From NCBI GenBank assembly GCA_032164245.1, contig JAVMKO010000021.1, positions 13,088,285 through 13,152,284 on the forward strand: 64,000 nucleotides of DNA, read 5' to 3'. Under the pieces are notes generated by a model, which worked only from the letters and a program-made list of their open reading frames with translations, searched no databases and was not told where the DNA came from. Below are positions 33,513-44,440 of this stretch, in pieces (the first letter of the stretch is position 1; the number at the start of each line of letters is the position of its first letter). The position numbers and the translations under genes were made by a program. Origin of the DNA: Sternotherus odoratus. Its lineage: Eukaryota > Chordata > Testudines > Kinosternidae.

Positions 33513-36500
33513 GGCACTGGCATTCCAAGAAGGGGCTAAGGGGGGAGGGGAGGGAGCTAGTGGTGCCAGGATCTATGCCAGCTGGTGAATTTCACCATGA
33601 GGAAAGCAGGAGGCAGGGGGAGCATGTATCCATCTGGAAAACTGGGAATTGTATTTTTAAGAGCTGTTTTTTATGACACAATAAAGAAACAATGCACACA
33701 CGTGTGAGAGGAGAGAGAGAGACACGGCACAGACATGAGGAAGTGCAACCACAATAAGAATGAATAAAGCTGACCTGATGTTTTTGGGAAAGCTCGCTGA
33801 TACCTGCACTAAGGGAAAATCTATAGAGAGGGACTGAGTCTAATCTGCAATGCTAGATCCTGCTCCCGGCAGCACTGCTGGTTCCGTCACGTCAATGTCA
33901 TGCGTTTGAGATGGGGCTGCTAGCAGCTGCAATGCTGCCTCTGAAATATTCCAATCTTGTCTCCATAATAGCTTCTGTCACTGCTGCTGACAGGCCGAGC
34001 TTTAAGTCTTTGGCACAATTGTAAGAATTATGAACATACTCGGTTTTTATGTTATTTGACAGCTGTCGTCTCCCTCAGCATTTATGGTGACTGACTTACC
34101 GCTGCCCCTCTCCCCTGACATGGGACTCCATCCTGCTGGCGTGCATTTTGGCTTCATTGCTTCCTTTGCACCCGGGGCTCGGGGATGGCTCTGGGCACTG
34201 TGGACACGGGTCTGAGGTTCTGGCAGGGACTGGCCTCGACGGATGGCAGCACTTGGGATCCAGGGAGCACTTAATCTTCTAGGGCATTGGCTAAGTGCTG
34301 ACCCTGTGGCCTGCTAATTTCAGAGCCAACCAGAAGAACTAACTTATTTCTGGTGAAACGTGACACTGAGCTTTGAATTAGAGCAAAACATGATGAAGCG
34401 TCTTGAGCCAAGAGTCTGAGGGCTCTGGGGGTGAATGGAAAGTCTGGACAGCAGGCTGCAGAGCTCTGCTCCTGATTCGGTACCTTCTTCGCCCTGCTCA
34501 GCTCTGCCACAGCACGGCCAACATCCTCTACCATGCGCCTTTGTTTCCCAGGCCTGAGCTTCCATACTGCTGTGCCAGGGCAGCTCCGGACCTGCAGCAG
34601 ACCTGCCCACCTCCCTTGGGCAGGGCCTGACCATGAGGTCAAATCAAGGAGTGGGTTTCTGGTATGGAGAAATGCCCCCCAGATCCCAGCCATCTGGGTG
34701 TTTATCTGGCCCCCATCGCTACAGGACTGCGGCATGGCACAATTAGCCATGGCTGTATCGGGAGGGTAGGAGAGTAGCACCAAACCCCCTCCGCCCTCTG
34801 AGAGCGCGGGACATGCCCAAGGAGCATGTGACGGATTCAGGAACCGAACCCTGAGTGCACATCCAAGGCCATAGGCACCGGCCCATCCATCCCCTCACTT
34901 CTCTTCCAACTCCCACCAGCCTCTGTTCTTCTCGTCCATATACTCTCAGGATGTAACTGAAGCAATTCAGTTCCGGGCCATTGTGGAGGAAACCTGTTGA
35001 AATAAACCTGGAAGGGCGAGGGCTTGGCTGACCCCCGAACGGCATCTGAAAGGCAATTAACAAATCATGCTGGCTGGAAGATCAGGATTCCTTGCAAAAG
35101 TGAAGAACGAACCCAAGCCACTGCAGTGCTCCCCCGGCCGTTCTGCCTGGCAAGGCCAGCTCTGTGCATTGGTCTTTAGTAGATAAGAACAGCTGGAATC
35201 CCCTCGCCGCACACACGCGTTCAGCGCTGACTTGAAATGCCGGGCTACGTTGGTCTGCCGAGCAGCAGGTACCTAATCCACTTTTATCTAGTTACTGTGA
35301 CAGTCGCCCTGTTAAATGGAATGGACTATTGATTTTTGTCTCACTACCAGCAGAAGTATTTTCCATCACAGCCCTGAGTAGAATAGAAGAAAAGCACTTC
35401 TTATTAACTACAGTGCCAGTCTGGGGGTGGAGTGGCAAACAGAGGAGCCCCGGAGAAGGGGCTGGGAGTAGAAGGGATGGGAGGTTAAGGACTCACGTGC
35501 CAGGAGGTTAGAGTTCTCTTGCACTGCTTCCGGGGTCTTGGGTCAGCACCGTGGGCTCTGTGCTGCCCCCTCCCAGGGGTGAATTTCAGCTCCCTCACCA
35601 TCTCATGGGCCTTCTCAGTCCTGACCTGAGCTGGCCATTGTTATGGCCCAGGCAGTCCAGGGGCCGGCCTGTCCCCCGTGACACATCTGTATGGGAAGAA
35701 TGTTCGCACAATGCAAGAGGGGACCATGCAGCGTCAGCAGGGTGGCTAAAGGGAAAAACAACCCATCTGCATTTTCTCCACATATATTTTTTGGCAGTGT
35801 GGGAAGGGGAAGAAAAAACCTGTGTCTGCATAGCAGATGAGTCTGTTGCAATGAAGCTCGCCTGTAACGTGTTCAGATGTAGATAATACAGGGAGAGTGT
35901 TTGAAACCAAATGCCTGGCTGTATTGACAAGGTGATTTTTGTAAATGCCATTCAAAATAATGTAAACAATTAATTTTGGCATCTACCAGGCCCTTGTGCT
36001 ATCTATCGGAGCAGAAATGAGTCTGTGTCCTTCATTATCTGCCACACTGTTCCTTGTTCTTAATCTTCCCTCCTAGTCCCTCTAAACCAGGATTTTTTCC
36101 CCTGGGCAAAACAAGGCATATGTTAATTGAAATTGCAGCACAGCTGAAAAAATTGGATTTCAGGTTTGTACTTGGCCGTGTTTCTTGTGTCTGGAACACG
36201 GCGCTCAACTGTTTACAGGCAGAAAACCACCAAGGGACGCAAAGGCTATTAAAGAATAAAGCTGAACAAATCGCGGGCACGTGCCACACAAACAGAGATG
36301 AAAAATGAAACGGGATTATTCTCACCCCCCCCGTAACTGGTGTAATTCAGCACTTTATCCATGAACAAAAGGAGAGAGACCAAGTCATCTGCAAGGTTCC
36401 AGCTGCATTTTAGTGACACAGGGAGACAGTTTGCTTTATCGTGTGTATTCTTCTCAAAACCCATTTGATCTCCAGTTTCCATCAGTTCTGCCCTGTCTCG

Positions 36501-38085
36501 CTCTGCTGCTGGCTAGCCATCCTCCCTGCCCAGGGGACACCTCCCTCCAATCGCTTGGCTTCGGGAGTGGATGCCATGCTGCAGAATCTCTTGGTATTTT
36601 TCATTTCCAGTTGTTCAAGTTTTATTGCACCATATTAATTAGGCGAGCTATATCTCACCTGCTTGGGTGGCAGGCAAAGTCCTTCTGATGCTGCTCCCTG
36701 AAGACTAATGGCAGGGGATTTTAGTGCAGGAATTGCAATCGCTCCCTGGGTATCTTTCTGGTAGGGAGACAATAATTCAGAGGCAGGAGACTCTCCCAAG
36801 GCTCAGTAGTTTGCTTTGGCCTAATGCTTACCTAAATGTTTCTGAACTCTTTGGCTTGTACACAGAGCTGGAGCTCAGGCAGGAACAGACAAGTCACTTC
36901 ACCTATGTGCGCCTTGCATTTCTGTTAGCAAACACTATCCACCTTCCGGGGCTATTGTCATGGGCAGTTAGCATCAGTACAATGTTTTGACAATGTAAAG
37001 AGCTATGCTGTCTGGGTACCAGGTAATGTAATGAACTGGCTAGTCTGTGTGCAATACTGCCCTCTTCTGGATAAAATCAGAATGGCTAAGTTGAGTGTCA
37101 TAGGCCCCAACATGCAAGCAGTTTAGGGAGATTCTCTTTCAGCTAAATGACAAGGCTCTGTGCTTTTGGAGTGGAAGTGTGTGAGAGCATGTGAGAAGTT
37201 CTATCTGGTTAGGAGATACAATGGGGAAGTGGTTAGTGGCTGTGCGTTTGCTACAGCATTCTGAATTTATTACCTCTCCTCTGGAGACACCTGCCCTGTG
37301 CTAGCACAGCACTCCTCTTCGGTGTGCTTCAAACTCAGCCCTGTGCATCTCCGGGAGGCTCCTAACAATATCGGCAGCATCTCTCCGGAGTGTTATCTAA
37401 CTCCAGGGAGAAGGCGCAGGCTCTTAAATGCCTTAATAATGAGACCCAAATAATCCAGATGAAAGAGCAGCTGCTCTAATTTAATCTGTCATTGCTTTTG
37501 TCACAAGCCGTGTGCTGCAAAGCTTTGCCTTAACTGATCATTTCAATATTTACTTTACAGCTCCCCCTTGTCTTGTTTGATGGCTTTTGCTGTGGGAGGA
37601 ATCAGGGTTGCGCTAATGATCACAACGAAAAGAGATTTTATAAGTGCTCCACTCTACAGCTTTCGGCAGTTTTTTCATCTGGGTTTAATATCAGACGCGA
37701 TGCTCAGAGTGGCTCATGCAAAGAAATCAGGGCTCCATTTCTTGGTCCCCGCCTGCCCTGGTGGCACAAGGCAACAAGAGAAAGGAGCCCAACGGGTGGG
37801 AGGTGGGTCTCTGGCTGCCAGTGCTCTGTACAAACAATTTCAGCAGATGGGGAACGTGTGCGACCACCTTACAACACACTGGGAACCCAATTGGAAGTGG
37901 TGTCATTGCTAGGGACCTGTCTTTGGTGGAATCTGCCTGGAGCACCTGGAAGCTGCCCTCCCTGCGGTGGTGTCCAGCTATGAAATGCCAACTCCTAGCA
38001 CTTGGCGTTCTCAAGGCCCTTGGTGAAGCAACAGATACAAGACTCTCTGCAGCGTCCTCATGATGTACAACCCCCTGGCCAAGAA
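33513..38085. other. Long unrecognised stretch
   Basis: About 4.6 kb with no gene and no repeat family I can name. Frames of up to 170 codons (34271-34783) and 136 codons (37573-37983) lack domains. 37500-37750 is repeat-free and compositionally like a conserved non-coding block. A GAGAGAGAGAGAC patch lies near 33710. Confidence 0.4.
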
Positions 38086-38215
38086 CCTATCGCTTGGGGA
38101 ATTTAAAACTAGACTGGACCAAACGTTCATAGGGTATACAACGGGGAGAATCCGCTTTGGTCTCAGGAGACAGACTGGATGGGAACCCAATCAGTTGTTA
38201 GGTCTATCTGACTAC
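38086..38215 (+). repeat. CR1 LINE 3' end
   Basis: GAATTTAAAACTAGACTGGA, CCAAACGTTCATAGGGTATA, then ACAACGGGGAGAATCCGCTT and GACAGACTGGATGGGAACCC. This follows the sense CR1 tail 'tttaaaactagactggacaaagc...ggggaacaatccygc...ggatggactagatgacc'. The terminal ATTCTATG repeat is not preserved. Confidence 0.7.
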
Positions 38216-38454
38216 CGAGGTGGGACAGGCCTAAGGATCTCACCTCTCTGCCTCTCCCACTTCAGGGCTGCCACGGTTTCCAGAGTCTAGTAGTGCTACT
38301 GTGCACAGGTTACTCAGTGCCAGACTAAGTACTAGGGGAAGGGAGTAAACCCCACCCAGCTATGAGGCTCTGTCCCTAACTCAGCCCTGGTGTGTCTCTA
38401 TTGAAGTCCCTGGAGTTTCTCCAGGGTGGATAAATTCCACTTAATTTAGCAGTT
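38216..38454. other. Spacer with degenerate short repeat
   Basis: CTATTGAAGTCCCTGGAGTT with CTCCAGGGTGGATAAATTCC near 38400-38440 is the same degenerate type as at 3.1 kb. Nothing else is seen. Confidence 0.4.
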
Positions 38455-38625
38455 AGTGTCTACAGGAGTTACGACTCCTGGGTTCTATTCCGGGCTGTGC
38501 TACTGGGATATCCTATCCCTCTTTGCACCTCAGTTTCCACAGCTCGGGGGTGGAGGGGTGGACAGGGACAATGACACCCCTACCTTGCGGGGGAGGTGTC
38601 GTTAGTGCTTGGATGTGTCTAGCAG
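38455..38625 (+). repeat. MIR SINE relic
   Basis: GACTCCTGGGTTCTATTCCG, TTTGCACCTCAGTTTCCACA, GACAATGACACCCCTACCTT and GGGGGAGGTGTCGTTAGTGC follow the MIR order 'cctgggttctattcc...gcctcagtttcc...ataatgacac...cctacctcacaggggtgttg'. Confidence 0.7.
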
Positions 38626-38836
38626 CTCCTTTCACCCCAGGACAGCGATGAGGAAAATGGAATACCCAATGCATGAGCAACATTTGACGCCAGCCATCCC
38701 TGACTCAGGTGAAAAGCCCGCCTCGTTTCAGCAGCACTCTGATTCCTCATGCAAACAGACCACCTGCCAGGGCCGGATTAAGACCTATAGAAACCCTAAG
38801 CACTGAAAAGATTATGGTGCCCCCCGCCATACGTAA

Positions 38837-39276
38837 TCTATCTATATAAAAGTCAAATGGTGTATGCGTGCATGCGTGTGTGTATGTATGCTGCCTTACT
38901 CCTTCCACACCGTTTGAGCTAGAGACTTGAAATTTGGTACAGTTATAGGCTTTAGGGTCCTAATCAGGGTAAGAGTTGAAAATTTTTCAAATCTCACCTC
39001 TGACGCCCCCCAGGGGTGAAATGCTTTAAAGCCCATTCACATCAGCTGGGCAGCAGGTTAACACCTGCTGTTCTCTGTGACATAGTTATGATGTAATAAT
39101 ACCCCCCTCCAACGGACCCTGCACTCGCTCAGCTCCCTCCCGCCTCCCCCCTCCAACGGACCCGAGCAACGCTGAGACGTCTGAACAAAATTTGTATTAA
39201 TAAAAAACATGGTAGTCTTTTTACGTCCCAGTTTCCAATTACAAATACCCCGAGCAATGCTGGGTATTTTTGCTAG
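38837..39276 (+). mobile_element. Non-autonomous Helitron nested in a hAT element
   Basis: Starts with TCTATCTATATAAAAGTCAA after a host A and ends in TTTTTGCTAG before a host T, matching the Helitron rules (5' TC, 3' CTRG, insertion between A and T). A short hairpin CCCGAGCAATGCTGGG (39249-39264, one bulge) lies 12 bp before the end, and a second CCCGAGCAACGCTG copy lies at about 39161. The 440-bp length and absence of any Rep/helicase reading frame mark it as non-autonomous. The hAT sequence continues on both sides, so this is the younger insertion. Confidence 0.88.
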
Positions 39277-39361
39277 TTCAAAATAAATACAATACTAGAC
39301 CATAAAATAAAATTGTATTTTTTGAAATGATACAAAGTTTGCATGTATGCTGAAATTAAAA

Positions 39362-39818
39362 TAGCTTCTTTCCTGATTTTCTGATTGCGAAATTCTGGAT
39401 AAGTTCATCGAAGCTGACTCGACGAAGTATGTCCACTTCCATACACAATAGGGAAAGTGAATCAAATCTGTCCTGACACATTGTTGTTCTCTGCGGGTTT
39501 TTTATTTTGTTCAGCTGAATAAAAAGAGCATTTTGTGGAGCAGTTAGTAATCATCAATGTTAGAAAAATACGTAGTGCGATCTCCACATTTGGAAATACA
39601 CATTGTATTCCGTCTTTCAATATTGTGTCATGAAGATCAATGTGGCTGAATTTCATTTTTCCTGTTTCATTAAACTTTGTGTGCATATAACAGTGGAACT
39701 GCTGTACTTCTCCATAGAGATTCATGTTCAAGTCAGCAGGGTATGAATCAACTGTTGCAATACAGGACAGGACAGGATCTGAGTTCCTCGCATCATTTCG
39801 ATCTATGTTGTAGGACAC
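39362..39818 (-). pseudogene. Decayed hAT transposase C-terminal region
   Basis: A 118-residue open frame on the minus strand (39462-39818) contains VFPNVEIALRIFLTLMITNC (residues about 74-93), the F-P-N-x-x-x-A-L-R-I-x-L-T pattern of the hAT dimerisation domain seen in ZMYM1-like transposases. The expected C/G-E-R-S-F-S-K-L-K continuation is degraded to CSTKCSF. Downstream the match resumes in another frame: CQDRFDSLSLLCMEV, then VSFDELIQNFAIRKS (about 39362-39470). At least one frameshift therefore separates the parts. It has no N-terminal zinc finger or catalytic core and is not functional. Confidence 0.82.
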
Positions 39819-40047
39819 CCCTCTGGTTTAGGTGGGGATAAGAAATAAAAAGAAAACAGAAAAACGGGGGAAGAGTGTTTAGTGGAGTGTAAGGAAGTCT
39901 AACAAAGTTCTGATTTTTCCCGTGATGACTACTTCAATGCTTTTTTTCAAATATCAATTTTTAAAAAAAACTCATATTTTTTGGTGCCCCTGCTTTGCTG
40001 GTGCCCTACGCACGTGCTTAGTCTGCCTATTGGGTCATCCAGCCCTG

Positions 40048-40284
40048 CCCCCTGCCATGTTGCTGCTTGCATGGTCTGACTTGCCTACTGAATTCCCCAT
40101 GGCCGTTCATGTCACTCACGCTGGTTGGCCACCATGTAGCTCAAAGGCCCGTGTTTCATTCTCCAGAGATGGCAGCATTCCACAGCTTTGCAGACAGCTG
40201 CAGCTAGGGATGCATCACTCCTTATATATGGAGTGTGAGTCCTGCTGTGTGGATGCATATAACAACTGGGCAGCAAACTGGAGA
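40048..40284. other. Spacer between two transposons
   Basis: Single-copy sequence; starts with the right duplication of the hAT element. Nothing else recognised. Confidence 0.5.
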
Positions 40285-41026
40285 CTTACATGGCTACACT
40301 TGCAGTTGTAGAGCGCTGGGAGTTAAACCAGCCTTCGGAGTCCGCAGCAGGGAAAACGCTGCCCTGTGTTTACACTTAGCTGGAAGTGCACTGGCATGGC
40401 CACATTAGCAGCTCTTGCAAGGCCACAAAGAGCTGTGCATTGTGGTAGCTGTTCCAGCGTGCAAGTGGCTGCAACATGCTTTTCAAATGCGCGGGGGGGG
40501 GGGGGGTGTGTGTGTGGAGTGTGACAGGGAGAGTGTTGTGTGTATGTGGGGGGAGAGAGAGTGGATTTTTGGGGGCTGAGAGCATGTCAACATGCTGTCT
40601 TGTAAGTTCAGACAGCAGCAGACCCCCCCCCTGCTTCCTCCCCCCTTCACTCACTCATAGCAAGCAGTATTCCTCAGTAATGATTGCTTTGTCCCGGGGT
40701 GGATCAGCATGCCTGCTGTCAGAAAAGGAGCTTTGAAAGGGCACATCCACATTCCTACAATGACAAGAGTGGCCACTTGACTTAAGGGGATTATGGGATG
40801 TTTCCGGAGGTCAATCAGAGCGCAGTAACTTAACTCCTCATTTATACTGACTCTGGGGCATCTCAGCCAAGGCGCAGCAAGTGTTATGCTTCTCGTGGAG
40901 GTGGATTACCAGGAGTGCTCCAGCTGCAGAGTCCGGGTGCTCTAGGTGCCTTGCCAGTGTGGGCAGGTCGGGAGTTAGGACACTCGGGGCTGCTTAAATG
41001 AGCTCTAACTTGCAGATGGAGCCAAG
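40285..41026. mobile_element. 742-bp non-autonomous DNA transposon with inverted ends
   Basis: The left end CTTACATGGCTACACTTGCA is followed by GTTGTAGAGCGC; the right end on the minus strand is CTTGGCTCCATCTGCAAGTT followed by AGAGCTC. These are inverted termini with small gaps. Inner text such as GTGGCCACTTGACTTAAGGG, GGATTATGGGATGTTTCCGG and GGTGGATTACCAGGAGTGCT matches a turtle repeat I recall at near full length. It contains G14 and a TG run (40493-40517). No target duplication is clear and no transposase is present, so the superfamily is undecided. Confidence 0.75.
40493..40517. repeat. G14 run followed by (TG)n
   Basis: Homopolymer G run followed by TG repeats, inside the DNA transposon; likely length-variable. 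Confidence 0.95.
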
Positions 41027-41954
41027 CACTAAGAAAGGATGACAGGTTCCAGGTACCTGGAGTAGCTTAGAGGGTCTGATAGAAGGGTGAGGCAGTGAGA
41101 AAAAGAATACAGCTATAATATAAATTTTTGCACCAAATATGCTGTAAATATCCCCTTGTGTTGTGGGGCGAAGGAACTTGAATCCCCTTATCTCTGCCAT
41201 CTCCTCAGGATCAACCACCAAGCCTCCTTCATCTGAAAATGATTCTTTTTCGTCAAAGTCTCTCTCTTGTTGCTTCTTTGTCTGTTAATCTGCCTCTGTC
41301 TCTTTATGGAAAAGAATTACAGAGGCTGTTCGGAGGTTTGCTTGCTCATCCGTCTTTGAACCTGGTTGGCAACATGTGATTAGCAGAATTGAGCAAATAG
41401 CAGAGAAAGACATTGCTGCAAATACTTGTTCAAATTTGAAAGCAAATTGTGATCTGGCAGCATATGCGTCTCTTTTGTGCTAATTCCCCACCTGCATTCC
41501 GGTGTTTGCATTTGGCAAGCACAAATATACACGAGAAGCAAATTTTAAGCTGGAACATTCACGAAGGGCAAAATTTATTCCACTATAAAATTCATGATTT
41601 ACAATTTGCACTGCATTGATGACGTTTCTGTGTCATCCAACCAGGAGTGAGAAGCAATGCCATGTGACTTAGGTAATGTTTCAACACAGCATGAATTTTG
41701 AATTGCACAAATTCTCAGTGGATGACCTGCAAACCAAGAGTTACTGGCTGTGGGAAAGTGAGAACCCTCTCCCTGCCCCATAAAATTGTATTCAGAAATT
41801 GCTGGAAGTTGCGCAAATCCTGTTTCTGCAGAGCTCTGACCCAGATGTGTTTTCTCTCGCATCCCTTCGTGGCAAATGGCCTTTCCAGCAGTTCTGGGAC
41901 TAGAACCCATTGCTACAAATGTACACGGCGGGATCATTAATTAAAACTGACGCA
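41027..41954. other. Unrecognised DNA with possible conserved block
   Basis: No gene. 41360-41600 is AT-rich and repeat-free (GCAAATACTTGTTCAAATTT, GTGTTTGCATTTGGCAAGCA), similar in look to conserved non-coding elements. Unproven. Confidence 0.35.
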
Positions 41955-42065
41955 GGGTGGACTTCATGACTTCCCCAGAGTTACACTGGAAGTGTGCAGG
42001 TTGGAGGCAGAATATGAACTCAGGAGCCCTGATTCCACTAGTCCAGTGTCCTCCCTGCTAGAGTA
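41955..42065 (-). repeat. MIR SINE relic
   Basis: GACTTCCCCAGAGTTACACT, GAGGCAGAATATGAACTCAG, GAGCCCTGATTCCACTAGTC and CAGTGTCCTCCCTGCTAGAG follow antisense MIR ('acttgcccaaggtcacac...ggcagagccaggaatagaacccag...gactcccagtccagtgccct'). Confidence 0.65.
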
Positions 42066-42250
42066 CACATCCTCCCGTCTTCTGCTCTCCCTGGATCATT
42101 CTGGAAATGCTCTAGCAATGCTGCCAGGAGCTCTGTCCTTTCCCCTAGTCACAATGCCAATATTTACCTGCCTAGTCCCAGGTCAACTAGCAGCACCTCT
42201 GTCATGTGCCCACAGTTCTACTGGGGAGCCAGGGAGTGCTGCAAAGCTAA

Positions 42251-42406
42251 GGGCTTGTCTACACAGAGAAGCAATTGTGGAATAAAGGGGGGGTGTGAAT
42301 TTAAAGCCCTAGAGCTATTCTGGACTAACTCCCCATGTGGACACCCTTATTCCAGAATAGCTGTAGTGGCCCAGTCATTCCAGAAAAGCGATTTATAGAC
42401 AAGCCC
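42251..42406. mobile_element. MITE with GGGCTTGTCTACA ends, PIF/Harbinger-like
   Basis: Left GGGCTTGTCTACACAGAGAA, right ATTTATAGACAAGCCC: clean inverted ends. Flanks are TAA and TTA, compatible with a TWA target. The interior GGAATAAAGGGG faces CCCTTATTCCAGAATAG, giving an inner inverted repeat. Length 156 bp. Confidence 0.82.
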
Positions 42407-42620
42407 TTAGCCACCAGGTCAGTCAGATGTCCCTTTATCATTGCACCAGCGGCTTTAATATGGCAAAAGAGACTTTACAAAATGCAGCTGTTTTGCAATT
42501 CAGACTAGATGAGCATCTAGAATCTGGGCTACAGGTTTAAAACACCGATTACTTGCTGTGGAACACTTAGAAGAGTCTAATTCAATTGGCCATATGGTCC
42601 TGGGCTCCTTCCAATCTAAT
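42407..42620 (+). repeat. Possible CR1 tail
   Basis: CAGACTAGATGAGCATCTAG and GGTCCTGGGCTCCTTCCAAT resemble the CR1 closing text 'gactagatgacct...ggtcccttccaacct', but the match is patchy and the end is not preserved. Confidence 0.35.
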
Positions 42621-43527
42621 TCGCCATCCCTGGGGCATATTAGAGGGAAAGGGGGGGGGGATTGAAAAAATGTAAATCACATTTTAATAGACTCATAAAA
42701 ATACACAAAGTGATGACCGAGAAAACGTCTCAGATTTTATGGGCATGTGCATCACTCAGCAGAATATGGAAATGCCACTCAAATGGCACAGCTCCCCTCA
42801 CCGGAAATTTCACAGCATAATCCAATTGATACCTTTTGCTCGACAAAGCAGCCAGAGTAGATCAAGCCTTATACATCACTGTCACCTTGATTTCCTGTGT
42901 GTGCCAGTCAACAGGAGCAGCAAGCTGGCATGTGTTGCCACTTTACATGTCACAGTAATTAAATAAGCCCAGACGATAGCCCCCTATAAGAGCAAAATGG
43001 TAGGGTAGGCATGTGGTGTGGTTTGAATACTGACTGGTGTGAGTTAAGTGATGATCTTCCTAACGCCCATTACCCTCTGCTGCACTCACAATAAAAGATA
43101 TTTAAAATAAATAAATACAGAAACACCCTCCCTCCTGGAATAGAGAAAGTTTAGTGCAGTGTAACGGCTGCTCGATAATTACTTTCCGGCTCAGAGTTCA
43201 GTTTCAAGGTCACTGGGTCAAACACGGCTTAAGAGGGGAACGTGCGCGCGAGTATAAATCATTTTCTGATTAAAAGAGCTGGTTGCAGCTGACAGGAGAC
43301 GGTGTGTGTTGGCTTTTTCAAGTTGAGCCTGGCTGTCTATGCAGCCGATGGGATCGTTAGGGTTTGCCAAGTGCTTTGAAGATGGAAAGTGCTGTTTAGT
43401 GCCAAGCATGATGAAGTGTCCCTGTTATTTTAATACCATCCTGCTGGAAGAGGTCATGAACTCGGAGCAGTAAGTTGGAAGGGGCATGTGAGCAGTGGTT
43501 GGCATGCTCAGAAAACAGAGCTTGCTG
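42621..43527. other. Unrecognised DNA with a G10 run
   Basis: G10 at 42651-42660; AT-rich TATTTAAAATAAATAAATAC near 43098. No gene or known repeat. Confidence 0.45.
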
Positions 43528-43745
43528 TCTTAGACTTTAAGGCCAGAAAGGACCATCATGATCATACAGTGTGAGCAACACACTGGAGGCCACAGAATTC
43601 CCACCCCGCTACCTTGGGGCCTGAGCCTGGGCTCAGCGAGGTCAACAGGAGTCTAGCTATTGGGCACCAGATCAGGCACTTAGTATTTTCCGAGAAACAT
43701 CTAATCTATCCCATTCAGCACCATGGTCCTGGAGCACTTCAAAGT
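43528..43745 (-). repeat. CR1 LINE 3' region
   Basis: TTAGACTTTAAGGCCAGAAA, GGACCATCATGATCATACAG, then CCACAGAATTCCCACCC and AACATCTAATC. Same family text as 19794-19965 ('tagactttaaggccagaagggaccattatgatcatctagt...') but from a different CR1 subfamily or more diverged. The left edge is close to the true 3' end. Confidence 0.85.
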
Positions 43746-44302
43746 TCTGCCTACTGAATAAGCTCTACCACAAATGTCTGGCTGTTCCATAGCAGTCCCC
43801 CATCCAATTTCTGTACTCTCCCAGTATGTCTTAGCTTGGGAGAGCTTCTAGGATTCATTCACAGGGAAGTACGAGCCCCTGGAATGCCAGCCCTACAATC
43901 CCCGCTCACCCAGGGCAGCAGGGACATCTGCCAGTTGTCTCCTTGCAGGCAACCCAGTCTCAGACGCTTGATGCTCTGTTTAACAGAGCAGCATGCGGTT
44001 TATGCAACCTACTCAATGCTCAAACTACTGTCCCCCAAGAGCTCCGTCCCCCTGCCCGGTTATTCAAAGGGCTCTATAGCTGTGTGATATTCAGGCAGTT
44101 GTGATCCCCAATTCATCTCCTAAGCTCCTGTGGACTCACCAGTTTTGCTGGGGACCTGAGATTCCATGCAGTACTGCTCGCCCCAGCCACTCAAACAGCC
44201 CCAGTTCCCCCCGGTGATACCTGAACACTTCTAGTGATTCAGCCTCCCTCCCTGCCCTGTGCTTTGCCTGCCAGTTGGTGCGTGTGTGAATACCACCCCT
44301 CC
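43746..44302. other. Unrecognised DNA
   Basis: No gene or repeat recognised. Confidence 0.45.
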
Positions 44303-44310
44303 TGCTCCTG

Positions 44311-44432
44311 CAGGGTGACCAGATGTCCTGATTTGATAGGGACAGTCCTGATTTTGGGGTCTTTTTCTTATATGGGCTCCTATTACCCCCCACCCCGTTC
44401 TGATTTTTCACACGTGCTGTCTGGTCACCCTA
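44311..44432. mobile_element. hAT MITE, YAGGGTGACCAG family, copy 2
   Basis: Starts CAGGGTGACCAGATG and ends TCTGGTCACCCTA, 122 bp, flanked by a perfect 8-bp duplication TGCTCCTG (44303-44310 and 44433-44440). This fixes the element borders and the hAT assignment for the family. The interior matches copies 1 and 3 (GGGTCTTTTTCTTATATGGG, GCTCCTATTACCCCCCACC). Confidence 0.95.
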
Positions 44433-44440
44433 TGCTCCTG

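Larger units (their letters stand above)
38768..40047 (-). mobile_element. hAT transposon remnant (ZMYM1-like transposase lineage) with nested Helitron
   Basis: Ends are CAGGGCCGGATTAAGACC at the left and, on the minus strand, CAGGGCTGGATGACCCAATA at the right. Both are followed by a CTAAGCAC block, so the inverted ends extend about 40 bp with mismatches. Flanks CCACCTGC (38760-38767) and CCCCCTGC (40048-40055) match 7 of 8: an 8-bp hAT duplication. The minus strand carries the decayed C-terminus of a hAT transposase (39362-39818). A Helitron sits at 38837-39276 within it. Most of the transposase is deleted, so this is an internally deleted, dead copy. Confidence 0.88.

Noticed and set aside
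34271..34783. 170-codon minus-strand frame
   Set aside because: No domain, overlapped by other frames, no splice or promoter context.
37568..37983. 114- and 136-codon frames following a TTTACTTTACAG acceptor-like site
   Set aside because: Two frames are open over the same bases and neither resembles a known protein; the acceptor-like site alone is too common to support an exon.
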